A stretch of 64,000 nt of DNA from DTU089 sp964421815 (GTDB taxonomy: Bacteria > Bacillota > Clostridia > Oscillospirales > Acutalibacteraceae): assembly GCA_964421815.1 (NCBI GenBank), contig CAYQYT010000007.1:1-64000 (forward strand), given 5' to 3'. A program made the translations under genes and the position numbers. Within the stretch, counting starts at the first letter, position 1. Each line of letters begins with the position of its first letter. A model generated the notes under the pieces. It saw only the letters and a program-made list of their open reading frames with translations, ran no database searches and had not been told where the DNA came from. This document shows positions 50,182-58,448 of the stretch, piece after piece.

Positions 50182-51258
50182 TTATCTTTTCACTCTTGCA
50201 TTTCCTTTCCATATATCCCAGATTTGCTCCTCGTCACCGGGTTGGGCATAGTCCGTAAGAAAAGTTGACGCAAGTACACCGCTTGCCCAGGCAAACTGCA
50301 TTTGTTTCTCCGGTGTATAGCCCTTTAAAATTCCATAGAGCAATCCCCCCACAAAGCCGTCGCCACCGCCGATGCGGTCGATTACGGCAATTTCCTTGGG
50401 TTCAACGGATTCCCACACATCCCCGTTTAGCATCACCGAACCCCACATGTGCCTGTTAGCGTGTTTAACCTCCCGAAGATTTGTGGCAAAAACCGTGGTT
50501 TTCGGGAATTCTTCTTTCACCTGTAGTACTGTTTCCTTGAATTTTTCAATGGGGGTCATTTCCTCTTTACCCGGGACGGAGTCAAACTGTATTCCGAGAC
50601 ACAGGGTGTAATCCGATTCATTTCCGATTATTATGTCCGAAATATCTGCAATTTCCCTAAAAACTTCCCTTAACTCCTTTTCCCTGTTCTCCCAAAAGGA
50701 TGCCCGATAATTAAAGTCAAAGGAAATGACGGTTCCGTATTTTTTGGCGGTTCTTGCAAGTTCCAGACAGAACTGCCCCGTTTCTTTTGAAAGGGCGCAA
50801 ATAAGCCCTGTCAGGTGGAGAATCCCAACACCCTCCTCACCGAAAAGTTTTTCCAAATCAAAATCCTTAACATTGAGAGTTTTCCCCACTTCTCCCGCTC
50901 TGTCATTGTGTACCCGAGGGCCTCTGAGACCGAATCCGCTGTCGGCAATATTGAACTGATGGCGGTAGCCCCAAGGTCCTCCCTGTTCCACATCCCTGCC
51001 CTCAAATTCCATATTCCTCGACCGAAGATTTGATTTTATAAAATCCGCTATGGGACTGTTTTTTACAAAGGTTGTCAGCACCTTTACGGGAAGACCCAAA
51101 TATGATGGAATTGAAGCAACATTTGTTTCCGCAGAGGTTGCCTGCATATAAAACACGTTGGATGAAAATACGGTTTGTCTGTCGGGGGGCAGAAGCCGAA
51201 CTCCCATACTTGTGGGAACAACAAGAGCATATTTATAATCTTTTTTTATATTCAGCAT
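50182..51258 (-). CDS. PfkB-family carbohydrate kinase, KDG kinase-like
   Basis: 358 residues. The PfkB ATP/substrate motif DRIGGGDGFVGGLLYG carries the catalytic Asp of GGGD. The N-terminal sugar lid (SAETNVASIPSYLGLPVK) and internal region (LTGLICALS...SFDFNYRASFW) are those of 2-keto-3-deoxygluconate kinases. AAAGGTGTAATAAATG start. It follows gnd by 13 bp and sits in an operon with gnd and a LarA homologue, divergent from uxaC. KDG phosphorylation is the best assignment; 2-dehydro-3-deoxygluconate versus other sugar acids cannot be separated by eye. Confidence 0.82.
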   Translation of the reverse strand: MLNIKKDYKYALVVPTSMGVRLLPPDRQTVFSSNVFYMQATSAETNVASIPSYLGLPVKVLTTFVKNSPIADFIKSNLRSRNMEFEGRDVEQGGPWGYRHQFNIADSGFGLRGPRVHNDRAGEVGKTLNVKDFDLEKLFGEEGVGILHLTGLICALSKETGQFCLELARTAKKYGTVISFDFNYRASFWENREKELREVFREIADISDIIIGNESDYTLCLGIQFDSVPGKEEMTPIEKFKETVLQVKEEFPKTTVFATNLREVKHANRHMWGSVMLNGDVWESVEPKEIAVIDRIGGGDGFVGGLLYGILKGYTPEKQMQFAWASGVLASTFLTDYAQPGDEEQIWDIWKGNARVKR

Positions 51259-51271
51259 TTATTACACCTTT

Positions 51272-52723
51272 TTACGCGTTATAGGTTGTTGAAGCGGTGT
51301 TTCCGCCCGACCCCGACCAATTTGTATGAAAGTATTTGCCTTTGGGAAAATCCGTTCTTTCGTAGGTGTGCGCCCCGAAAAAATCCCTTTGTGCCTGTAA
51401 AAGATTTGCAGGAAGTTTTTCCGAGCGATAGCCGTCAAAATAGGTTAATGCCGCGGAAAACGAGGGAATATACACTCCGTTGAGCATACTTACCGCACAG
51501 ATTTTTCGCAAACTCTCCATACCCGACAGAATTTCATTTTTAAAATAGCCGTCCAAAAGCAAATTGCTTAAATTCCCATTTTTGTCAAAAGCCTCTTTGA
51601 TTTTATCCAAAAACACACTTCTGATAATGCATCCGCCCCGCCACATAAGTGCCACTGCGCCGAAATTCAAATTCCAATTATATCTTTCGGAGGCGGCTTT
51701 CATTAAGGCAAAACCCTGGGCATAGGAAATTATCTTTGCACAGTAAAGGGCATCCTGCAACCTGTCGGTATATTCGTCCTGTTTTCCCTTGAAATCAACA
51801 AAGGGGCCTGTCAGAGTTTTTGAGGCTTCAAGTCTTTCCTCTTTCATAGCGCTGAGGCAACGGGCAAAAACCGCCTCGGTTATAAGGGTGAGGGGAACAC
51901 CCTCGTCAAGAGCGGCAATACCCGTCCATTTTCCCGTTCCCTTTTGCCCCGCGGTGTCAAGAATTTTTTCAACAAGGGGGGAGCCGTCCTCATCCTTAAC
52001 AGTAAAAATTTTGCTTGTGATTTCAATAAGATAACTGTTGAGTTTTCCCTCATTCCATTGGCTGAAAACCCTGTGCATATCCTCCGCAGAATACTCCAGA
52101 ATCACTTTCATAAACTGATAACTTTCACAAATCAGTTCCATATCGCCGTATTCGATTCCGTTATGCACCATTTTGACAAAATGCCCTGCGCCACCGTCAC
52201 CGACCCAATCGCAACAAGGTGTGCCGTCCTCCGTTTTGGCACATATTGCCTGAAAAATCGGCCTTACCGTTTCCCAAGCCGCCCTTGACCCTCCGGGCAT
52301 CATTGAGGGGCCCTTTAAAGCCCCCTCCTCTCCACCGGAAATTCCCGTACCCATATAGAGAAGCCCTTTGCTTTCAACATATTTTGTTCGTCTTTGTGTG
52401 TCTTTGAAATTTGAATTTCCGCCGTCAATGATAATGTCCCCTTTTTCAAGCAGGGGTATGAGTTTTTCGATTATTTCATCCACAGGCGAACCGGCTTTTA
52501 TCATCATCATTATTTTTCTCGGCTTTTCCGTCGCCCCCACCAATTCTTCCAATGTGTGCGTACCTATAAAGTTTTTGTTTTTCCCCCTGCCGCCTATGAA
52601 TTGGTCAACCTTTTGAATTTCTCTGTTAAAAAGGGCAACGGTAAACCCGTGGCTTTCCATATTCATTGCAAGGTTTTCACCCATAACCGCAAGTCCGATG
52701 AGTCCTATATCTGCTTTTTTCAT
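51272..52723 (-). CDS. gnd: 6-phosphogluconate dehydrogenase, decarboxylating
   Basis: 483 residues, full length. N-terminal GLIGLAVMGENLAMNM nucleotide-binding motif, the substrate/catalytic region DGGNSNFKDTQRR...GTGISGGEEGALKGPSMMPGG, and KMVHNGIEYGDMELICESY with the catalytic Lys/Asn/His. It oxidises 6-phosphogluconate to ribulose-5-phosphate. AAGGAGAAATGTATG start. The neighbouring KdgK-like kinase and LarA homologue suggest it works here on imported aldonates and not only in a housekeeping pentose pathway. Confidence 0.95.
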   Translation of the reverse strand: MKKADIGLIGLAVMGENLAMNMESHGFTVALFNREIQKVDQFIGGRGKNKNFIGTHTLEELVGATEKPRKIMMMIKAGSPVDEIIEKLIPLLEKGDIIIDGGNSNFKDTQRRTKYVESKGLLYMGTGISGGEEGALKGPSMMPGGSRAAWETVRPIFQAICAKTEDGTPCCDWVGDGGAGHFVKMVHNGIEYGDMELICESYQFMKVILEYSAEDMHRVFSQWNEGKLNSYLIEITSKIFTVKDEDGSPLVEKILDTAGQKGTGKWTGIAALDEGVPLTLITEAVFARCLSAMKEERLEASKTLTGPFVDFKGKQDEYTDRLQDALYCAKIISYAQGFALMKAASERYNWNLNFGAVALMWRGGCIIRSVFLDKIKEAFDKNGNLSNLLLDGYFKNEILSGMESLRKICAVSMLNGVYIPSFSAALTYFDGYRSEKLPANLLQAQRDFFGAHTYERTDFPKGKYFHTNWSGSGGNTASTTYNA

Positions 52724-52742
52724 ACATTTCTCCTTTTGAATA

Positions 52743-53987
52743 TTATACAGTCCAAAGCCCCAAGGCAGGGTTGCTTATATAGTAGATTTCTTCGCCGTCA
52801 ACGGTGTTATACCCGTCTTTCAGAACTTCGGGGTTGTATTTTTTAACGGCTTTTTCATATGGCATATATTTAAATCCCACGGACTCGATTTCATCCCCGG
52901 ACAGATACTTTGTGCAATAGGTTACGGAAAATTTTCCGTCGGAGGAACCGTGAATCAAATGTGCCGCAACGGACAGATTGTTTTTTAATTCCTCCTCGGT
53001 TTTAACAAGTTCCAGAACCCTTTTTCTGCCCACATAGCCGTATTTTCTGATAAGTCGGTCATTTTCCTTGTCCTCACCGAATTTTTTTACTCCGGGAGCA
53101 AGCACAATAAGTTCTCCACCCTCCGCCATTGCCATTCGGGTGCGGTAAACGGATTTGTTTCCGAGCCAGGTACTTCTGAACTCCCGTGGGTCAAGATAGA
53201 CCACCGCTTTCTTAATGGGGCTTCTCAACTTTGTCATATTCTTTTCCTGACTTTTTTCTACGGACTGTTCAAAAAGTTCCCTGCTTCTTCCGATATATAT
53301 TCCGTGGAGAAGTGTTTCATCCTTTTCGTTGGTGGTTGTAACCGTCAACACATACATAATGGGCAAATCCTGAATGAAGTTTTCTTCCGCATAGTCAAGA
53401 ACCTTTCTCACGGGAGAAAAATCCCTGCCCATAATCCTTTCAAGGCCGTAAAACGCCCCCAACATGTGGGAGGAATTTATCATACTGCTTCCCCCGCAGC
53501 CCACAAAAATATTTTTGGAGTAATTCGCCATGCCCACAACCTCGTGGGGTACAACCTGACCCACGGAAATTATAAGGTCATAGGATTTGTCCAAAAGCCT
53601 TTTATTAAGTTCAACGTCTATTTTTGTATCAACAAGACCCTCGGAAACATTTTTCACAAATTCCGCAGGAACTTCTCCGATTTTCACAACATCCTCCCGC
53701 CAGTTGTGAACAATCAATTTTTCGTGGGGAATATCTTCACCGAAAAAGGCTCTGCACTCCTCTTTTGTGACTGGGTTGTGGGTGCCGAGAGCCGGCATAA
53801 TATCAACAACACACCGGTCTTTCAAAAGGTTGTAATACATATTTGTAATTTTTCCCGCACCCGAGTACATTCGGGTATAGTCCGGGGGCAGAATCAGTAC
53901 CTTGTTAAGTTTCTTTCCCTCAACGGATTTCTTTATGATTTCAAAAAGTCTTTTGTCGTCAATTACCGAGCCGCTTTCAATAAACAA
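52743..53987 (-). CDS. LarA-superfamily (DUF2088) protein, probable nickel-dependent hydroxy-acid racemase/epimerase
   Basis: 414 residues. The TTG start at 53987 is chosen because GAGGTGA precedes it at 4-5 nt. LarA landmarks are visible: PPDYTRMYSGAG (DxTR loop), ALGTHNPVTKEE (GTH catalytic His), PHEVVGMANYSKNIFVG (PH...K; the His and the Lys that tether the nickel-pincer cofactor in LarA) and SSHMLGAF. The usual GFSGG is GMANY here, so substrate preference probably differs from lactate. It starts an operon with gnd and a KdgK-like kinase. By context a gluconate/mannonate 2-epimerase is the leading hypothesis. The larB, larC and larE cofactor genes are not in this window. Confidence 0.8.
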   Translation of the reverse strand: MFIESGSVIDDKRLFEIIKKSVEGKKLNKVLILPPDYTRMYSGAGKITNMYYNLLKDRCVVDIMPALGTHNPVTKEECRAFFGEDIPHEKLIVHNWREDVVKIGEVPAEFVKNVSEGLVDTKIDVELNKRLLDKSYDLIISVGQVVPHEVVGMANYSKNIFVGCGGSSMINSSHMLGAFYGLERIMGRDFSPVRKVLDYAEENFIQDLPIMYVLTVTTTNEKDETLLHGIYIGRSRELFEQSVEKSQEKNMTKLRSPIKKAVVYLDPREFRSTWLGNKSVYRTRMAMAEGGELIVLAPGVKKFGEDKENDRLIRKYGYVGRKRVLELVKTEEELKNNLSVAAHLIHGSSDGKFSVTYCTKYLSGDEIESVGFKYMPYEKAVKKYNPEVLKDGYNTVDGEEIYYISNPALGLWTV

Positions 53988-54048
53988 AACGTCACCTCTT
54001 GCAATACTTTGCTAAATATTGTTATTGATTATATTTTTAGGCTTTTCA

Positions 54049-54077
54049 TTGAAATTATTACTGTTTTGTGATAAGAT
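54049..54077 (+). promoter_or_regulatory. uxaC promoter
   Basis: TTGAAA (54049-54054), 17 bp, TAAGAT (54072-54077), 30 bp upstream of the uxaC ATG. A minus-strand TATAAT at about 54029-54034 may serve the divergent LarA operon. Confidence 0.55.
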
Positions 54078-54107
54078 ATTACAGAAAAATTTTTCGGAGG
54101 CGATTTT

Positions 54108-55508
54108 ATGAAAAAATTCATGGACAAAGATTTCCTTCTTTCTACTGAAACAGCAAAAAAACTTTATGCCGCTTGTGAAAATACCCCTATTTTCGACTGG
54201 CATTGTCATCTTCAGCCAAAAGAAATTTACGAAAACAAAACACCGGAAGATATTGCGTATCTCTGGCTTGCGGGTGACCACTACAAATGGCGCGGTATGC
54301 GTTCCTGCGGTATAAGCGAGGAATATATTACAGGCGACAAATCTCCATACGAAAAATTCAAGGCATGGGCAACCGCTCTCCCCAACCTTATAGGTAATCC
54401 CCTTTATCATTGGACCCACCTTGAGTTACAGAGATATTTTGATATTTACGAGCCCCTTTCCCCCGCAACCTGCGATGAAATCTGGGAAAAGGCAAATGCA
54501 AAAATCAAAGCCGGGGGCTTTACTCCCCGTGAACTTATTGAAAAGAGCAATGTAAACTATGTTTGCACAACGGACGATGCGGCGGACACCCTGGAATATC
54601 ACAAACTCCTTGCGGAAGACAAAACTTTCAAATGCAAGGTTCTCCCCGCATTCCGTCCCGATAAAGCCCTCGGAATCGAACTCGACGGCTACAACGAATG
54701 GGTAAAAGCCCTTGAAAATGTAATGGGAAAATCCGTTACATCTTTCACGGAACTTAAAGCCGCTCTTTTGTCAAGAATTGAATTCTTTGCAGAAATGGGA
54801 TGCAGGGCTTCCGACCACGCATTCACCTATGTTCCCTACAACAGAGCATCCGAAGATGAATTGAATGTTATATTCAAAAAACGCATTTCGGGAGAAACTC
54901 TTTCAACGGAAGAAACCGACAAATACAAAACCGAACTTATGCTCTTCCTTGCAAATGAATACGCACGTCTGGGCTGGGGTATGGAAGTTCATATCGGTGC
55001 TTTGAGAAACAACAACAGCGCTATGTTCAAAAAACTGGGTCCCGACACGGGCTACGATTCCGTTGCGGACTATGAAATTGCAGTTAACCTGTCAAAACTT
55101 CTCAACGCAATGAATACGGAATACAAACTCCCCAAAACCGTACTCTTTACCCTTAACCCCAAGGACAACTATGTTCTCGGCACAATGCTGGGCAACTTCC
55201 AGAGCGATGAAGCAGAGTCCAAAATCCAGTTCGGCTCCGCATGGTGGTTCAACGATAACTACGACGGTATGAGAACACAGATGCAGACACTTATGAATTT
55301 GGGTGTTATCTCAAAATTTGTGGGTATGATTACCGACTCAAGAAGTTTCCTCTCCTACCCTCGTCACGAATATTTCCGCAGAATTCTCTGCGAACTTTTG
55401 GGCGACCTTGTGGAAGAGGGCAAATACCCCGACGACATTGAATTCCTTTCAAAAGTTGTTCAGGACATCTCCTACAACAATGCAATCAAATATTTCGGTG
55501 TTGAATAA
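54108..55508 (+). CDS. uxaC: Glucuronate (uronate) isomerase
   Basis: 466 residues, the family length. Converts D-glucuronate to D-fructuronate and D-galacturonate to D-tagaturonate. Characteristic N-terminal metal motif IFDWHCHLQPKEI, later SDHAFTYVPY and the C-terminal MITDSRSFLSYPRHEYFRR. Strong TTCGGAGGCGATTTTATG start. Divergent from the LarA/gnd/kinase operon. The next enzymes, UxuB/UxaB and UxuA/UxaA, are not in the window. Confidence 0.96.
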   Translation: MKKFMDKDFLLSTETAKKLYAACENTPIFDWHCHLQPKEIYENKTPEDIAYLWLAGDHYKWRGMRSCGISEEYITGDKSPYEKFKAWATALPNLIGNPLYHWTHLELQRYFDIYEPLSPATCDEIWEKANAKIKAGGFTPRELIEKSNVNYVCTTDDAADTLEYHKLLAEDKTFKCKVLPAFRPDKALGIELDGYNEWVKALENVMGKSVTSFTELKAALLSRIEFFAEMGCRASDHAFTYVPYNRASEDELNVIFKKRISGETLSTEETDKYKTELMLFLANEYARLGWGMEVHIGALRNNNSAMFKKLGPDTGYDSVADYEIAVNLSKLLNAMNTEYKLPKTVLFTLNPKDNYVLGTMLGNFQSDEAESKIQFGSAWWFNDNYDGMRTQMQTLMNLGVISKFVGMITDSRSFLSYPRHEYFRRILCELLGDLVEEGKYPDDIEFLSKVVQDISYNNAIKYFGVE

Positions 55509-55555
55509 AAATAATTTGTTTATAGTTCAACTTAAAACAGCATAAAAAAAGTTAA

Positions 55556-55597
55556 AGCAGTCCCCGCTTCTCTACGTACAGAGAAGTGGGGACTGCT
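55556..55597. terminator. Long hairpin after uxaC
   Basis: An 18-bp stem with one G-U pair (arm AGCAGTCCCCGCTTCTCT) and a 6-nt loop. On the minus strand a T-rich tract follows, so it reads as a terminator for the minus-strand gene at 55696-56121. For uxaC it would act as a 3' stabilising hairpin. Confidence 0.6.
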
Positions 55598-55627
55598 GTT
55601 GAAGACTAACCCTAATTTTAATACAAA

Positions 55628-55694
55628 TGCACCCCTTTTGAGCCAAGAGGGTGCAAAGTCATTTCAGGGGGTGCATTTTTGACTTAGGGGTGCA
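55628..55694. repeat. GGGTGCA repeat cluster
   Basis: Three direct GGGTGCA copies at 55649-55655, 55669-55675 and 55688-55694, spaced 19-20 bp. One inverted TGCACCC at 55628-55634 pairs with the first to make a stem. The last copy ends one base from the stop of the neighbouring gene. On the minus strand it may be a terminator; the spacing also suits protein binding on one face of the helix. Confidence 0.45.
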
Positions 55695-55695
55695 G

Positions 55696-56121
55696 TTACT
55701 GAAAATAAACATGATAATCGCCATTCGCCTTGTTGTCTATATCCTCTTTAGTGGTGAAGGAAATCATGGCTTTTCTATAAGTTAGCGAATGCAAAATATT
55801 TTGTTGTTGTTCTTCTGTTCCGCCGCGAAAGGTAATGTTAGGAGTACCCATATTTGTAATTTCAAATGCTTCTTGCGGATAACCAAGATCCATCAAATTA
55901 TGGATTGTCGCTTTTTCCAGTTCATCGCAATAGCCGGATGATTTTGCAATTTCTAATTCAGCATCAGTCTTAAACAGATACCAAACCACAAGATACTGTG
56001 GTGCAATATCAAATGCACCGTAGAAGAAATGCTCATATATTTTTGGGGTTCTGTCAGTAAAATCCGAAACTGTTTTTTTGACAGCCTTTTTTATAATACG
56101 ATTTCGTTTAGAGAAGAACAC
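55696..56121 (-). CDS. Unknown protein, GTG start
   Basis: About 142 residues. I start at GTG 56121, after AAGGCGGTGA; the reading frame continues upstream through the tRNA gene, which cannot be coding. Promoter -10 TATAAT lies just 22 bp upstream, giving a very short leader. Not recognised. Basic N-terminus (FFSKRNRIIKKAVKK), then a mixed fold with AFDIAPQYLVVWYLFKTD and a beta-rich end (EITNMGTPNITFRGGTEEQQ...ISFTTKED). Soluble. It could be an immunity or regulatory protein, but there is no evidence either way. Confidence 0.65.
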   Translation of the reverse strand: MFFSKRNRIIKKAVKKTVSDFTDRTPKIYEHFFYGAFDIAPQYLVVWYLFKTDAELEIAKSSGYCDELEKATIHNLMDLGYPQEAFEITNMGTPNITFRGGTEEQQQNILHSLTYRKAMISFTTKEDIDNKANGDYHVYFQ

Positions 56122-56142
56122 AATAATCACCGCCTTTTTACC

Positions 56143-56171
56143 ATTATACCACAAAAAGAAAATAACCGCAA
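56143..56171 (-). promoter_or_regulatory. Promoter of the orphan gene
   Basis: On the minus strand, TTGCGG (56166-56171), 17 bp, perfect TATAAT (56143-56148). Confidence 0.55.
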
Positions 56172-56197
56172 TTTGTATCAAATTTACGGTTATTTTT

Positions 56198-56273
56198 TGG
56201 TGGACCCAAGGAGATTCGAACTCCCGACCTTTCGGATGCGAACCGAACACTCTCCCAGCTGAGCTATGGGCCC
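56198..56273 (-). tRNA. tRNA-Ala (anticodon CGC)
   Basis: A 76-nt cloverleaf with encoded CCA. Acceptor stem GGGCCCA/TGGGTCC has the G3-U70 wobble that identifies alanine tRNAs. The anticodon stem-loop TTCGG-TTCGCAT-CCGAA gives CGC, reading GCG. The T loop is TTCGAAT. The first base of the tRNA directly follows the stop codon of the uridine-kinase-like gene, with no gap. Confidence 0.95.
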
Positions 56274-56870
56274 TTATTTCAACTCTATGATTATATCACA
56301 CTTTTCCTGAATTTTAAAGTACTTAAAGTATTTTTCTTCCAAGGGAATCCATTTATTTTTAAAATTCTCTGCCTCGGCTTTGCCGTTTCGGTTGATAATT
56401 CTCTCCATTTGGACTTTTGGGGAGACCGTAAGAAAAATGTGCAAATCATAAAAATCGAAAAGTTCGGGATGACAGGAATAACTACCCTCGGTTATAACAA
56501 CATTTTTCGGTGGGATTTTTACGGGTTCTTTTATTCTCTTTGTTCCGCAGTCATACACACCGTAAAAAACGGTTTCGCCCTTGGCGGCAGGCTCAAGAAC
56601 CTCTTTCAAAAAGCGTTCTCTGTCAACATTTCCGCCGGGTTCTTCATATCTTTCTGCCGTTCTTTTTTCAGGGGGCAGATAAAAATCGTCCATACAAAAA
56701 AGGTTGCAGTCAAATTCTTCCGTGAGAAGTTTTGCAAAGGTGCTTTTTCCCGAACCGCATCTGCCGTCAACGGCAACTCTGACGCTGCCCTTTTCTTTTA
56801 ATATGCCGCTCATTCTTTCCGCAGCAATTTCTGCTGCGGATTTTAAATTATCGGTTACTGAACTTAACAT
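56274..56870 (-). CDS. Uridine kinase-like P-loop nucleoside kinase
   Basis: 198 residues. Walker A GRCGSGKST at about 37-45 and the kinase motif DDFYLPPEKRTAERYEEPGG followed by NVDRERF, as in the uridine kinase/NRK superfamily. The Walker B/lid region VVITEGSYSCHPELFDFYD is also typical. AAAGGAAATTAAAATG start. It is 11 bp after the ECF S-component gene and directly abuts tRNA-Ala. Substrate unproven: uridine/cytidine, nicotinamide riboside or pantothenate-like molecules are all handled by this superfamily. Confidence 0.82.
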   Translation of the reverse strand: MLSSVTDNLKSAAEIAAERMSGILKEKGSVRVAVDGRCGSGKSTFAKLLTEEFDCNLFCMDDFYLPPEKRTAERYEEPGGNVDRERFLKEVLEPAAKGETVFYGVYDCGTKRIKEPVKIPPKNVVITEGSYSCHPELFDFYDLHIFLTVSPKVQMERIINRNGKAEAENFKNKWIPLEEKYFKYFKIQEKCDIIIELK

Positions 56871-56881
56871 TTTAATTTCCT

Positions 56882-57448
56882 TTAATTCTCTGACAAAGAC
56901 TCTTTTTTATTATTTTTAAAACTTACAAAATGGGTTTTGTCAAGTGCCAGCATAATTGCGGGAATCAAAATAAGCTGGGCGATTATTCCCGGGACGGCAT
57001 TTATAAATGCTCCCGATAAAAATGCCGAAAATGTAAATCCGTCGGCACCCAAGCCAAGAAGCACCGTCATTGCAACACCCCAGACAACTCTGCCCAAAAT
57101 CATTGCCGAAACAAGACAGCGGTACAGAGATTTTAAGCATTGCCATTTTGCGTGGGAGAACAGGAATCCCACAAAGAATCCGTAAGCCGCAAGTTCAAAT
57201 GCCATTGCTATTGCGTTAGGGTACATTACGGGCATAGTGAATAATACGGAACGCAGGAGGGGCATAATGAATCCCACCGCCAAGCCGTATTGCCAACCGC
57301 AAATAAGTCCGCACAGAATTACGGGGAAATGCATGGGCAAAAGCATACTGCCGATTTGCTGAATCTGTCCCGTCAAAAACGGCAGAACAAGACCGACTGC
57401 AAGTAGCATTGCCGAAATTACGATTTTTTTCAGTTCATTCTTTTTCAT
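56882..57448 (-). CDS. ECF transporter S component
   Basis: About 188 residues, six membrane helices, starting MKKNELKKIVISAMLLA at ATG 57448 (GAGGTGTTTGCAATG); a TTG three codons earlier is too close to the Shine-Dalgarno. The N-terminal AMLLAVGLVLPFLTG and HFPVILCGLICGWQYGLAVG resemble the ALAxAIGLVLP and lipid-facing segments of substrate-binding S components. It needs the shared EcfAA'T energising module, encoded elsewhere. With the adjacent uridine-kinase-like gene and upstream deoC, a nucleoside or nucleobase-derived substrate is the natural guess. It overlaps the sialidase gene by 14 bp. Confidence 0.82.
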   Translation of the reverse strand: MKKNELKKIVISAMLLAVGLVLPFLTGQIQQIGSMLLPMHFPVILCGLICGWQYGLAVGFIMPLLRSVLFTMPVMYPNAIAMAFELAAYGFFVGFLFSHAKWQCLKSLYRCLVSAMILGRVVWGVAMTVLLGLGADGFTFSAFLSGAFINAVPGIIAQLILIPAIMLALDKTHFVSFKNNKKESLSEN

Positions 57449-58448
57449 TGCAAACACCTCTAAAAGACAATTTTATTTTTTGATAAACAATACCCTCGCG
57501 TTCGTGAGTATATGTAATATGAAGGGTATTTCCCGCCGCGGTAATTGCGGGATAACTGAATTCGTGGTCGCCGGTTGTTTCTTCACATTTGAAAAACTCC
57601 TTGAATGTGTCGCCGCCGTCCGCGGAATACATAAGCACAAGGGGCGCTCTGTCCCCCCAATTTTCCGATATGGGATTCATTATAAGTACCAAAATGCCGT
57701 TTTCAAGCATTACAAGGTCAATGCCGCTGTTGGGGTTGGGCATTGCCGTTTCGTAAGCCTTACACCATGTTTTGCCGCCGTCCTTACTGTCACTGCGGTA
57801 AATATAACCGCTGTTTGTACGCACAAGCATGTGGACGCCCTTTTCATTTTCCCAAAGAGTGGGCTGAATCATATTAACTGTTTTCAGATTCTTTTTGGGT
57901 CTTAAAACAAAATTCGAGTGTTCAAAAGAAAGCCCGTCATCCTTTGAAATATCAACAAAGCATTTCCAACTCCCCCTCAAAGATTCCTTTGATGCAGGGG
58001 CAATAACTGTGCCGTCTTTCAATCGGATTGCCTTGTTTTTAACGGGGCCCCTGCCACCGTCCTTATCACCGGGAACAAGGACTTTCGGCTCCGAAAAACT
58101 TTTTCCCCCATCCTTTGAAATACAGTAATATGTTACCCACTTGGGAATGGGTTTTCCGTATTTAAAGTATAAAATTATTTCTCCGTTTTCCCTTAAAAAC
58201 AGGACGGGATTCCAATGGGGCAGGCTCTCACCTTTAACCGCAATACTGTAAGGTTCTGCCCACTTTCCGTTTTCACGGACGCTCACCCATATTTTAACGT
58301 CATCATTGCCCTCTTTTGTTCCCCCGAACCAAGCCGCAACAACATTCCCGTCCGGCAGGGGTAAAACCGTTGATGCGTGGCAACTGTCGGTTACCGTTTT
58401 GGGTGGGTAAATAAATTCATTTACTGTTCTTTTTGCTTCAATTTTCAT
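57435..58448 (-). CDS. Sialidase-like BNR/Asp-box protein
   Basis: About 338 residues from ATG 58448 (MKIEAKRTVNEF), overlapping the upstream gene by 11 bp; ATG 58460 is an alternative. Six-bladed propeller with four Asp boxes: SKDGGKSF, SKDDGLSF, SKDGGKTW and SADGGDTF. The motif CHASTVLPLPDGNVVAAWFG is that of COG4692 predicted neuraminidases. No signal peptide, so any sialidase or related hydrolysis would be cytoplasmic. Rhamnosidase, lyase or sialidase activities all occur on this fold. Confidence 0.82.
   Translation of the reverse strand: MKIEAKRTVNEFIYPPKTVTDSCHASTVLPLPDGNVVAAWFGGTKEGNDDVKIWVSVRENGKWAEPYSIAVKGESLPHWNPVLFLRENGEIILYFKYGKPIPKWVTYYCISKDGGKSFSEPKVLVPGDKDGGRGPVKNKAIRLKDGTVIAPASKESLRGSWKCFVDISKDDGLSFEHSNFVLRPKKNLKTVNMIQPTLWENEKGVHMLVRTNSGYIYRSDSKDGGKTWCKAYETAMPNPNSGIDLVMLENGILVLIMNPISENWGDRAPLVLMYSADGGDTFKEFFKCEETTGDHEFSYPAITAAGNTLHITYTHEREGIVYQKIKLSFRGVCNEKE

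Noticed and set aside
53304..54071. 255-codon plus-strand frame opposite the LarA homologue
   Set aside because: Antisense shadow; composition is non-protein-like and the minus-strand gene has family motifs and a ribosome binding site.
56122..56250. 43-codon N-terminal extension of the orphan gene at 55696
   Set aside because: It reads through the tRNA-Ala gene and the gene's own promoter.
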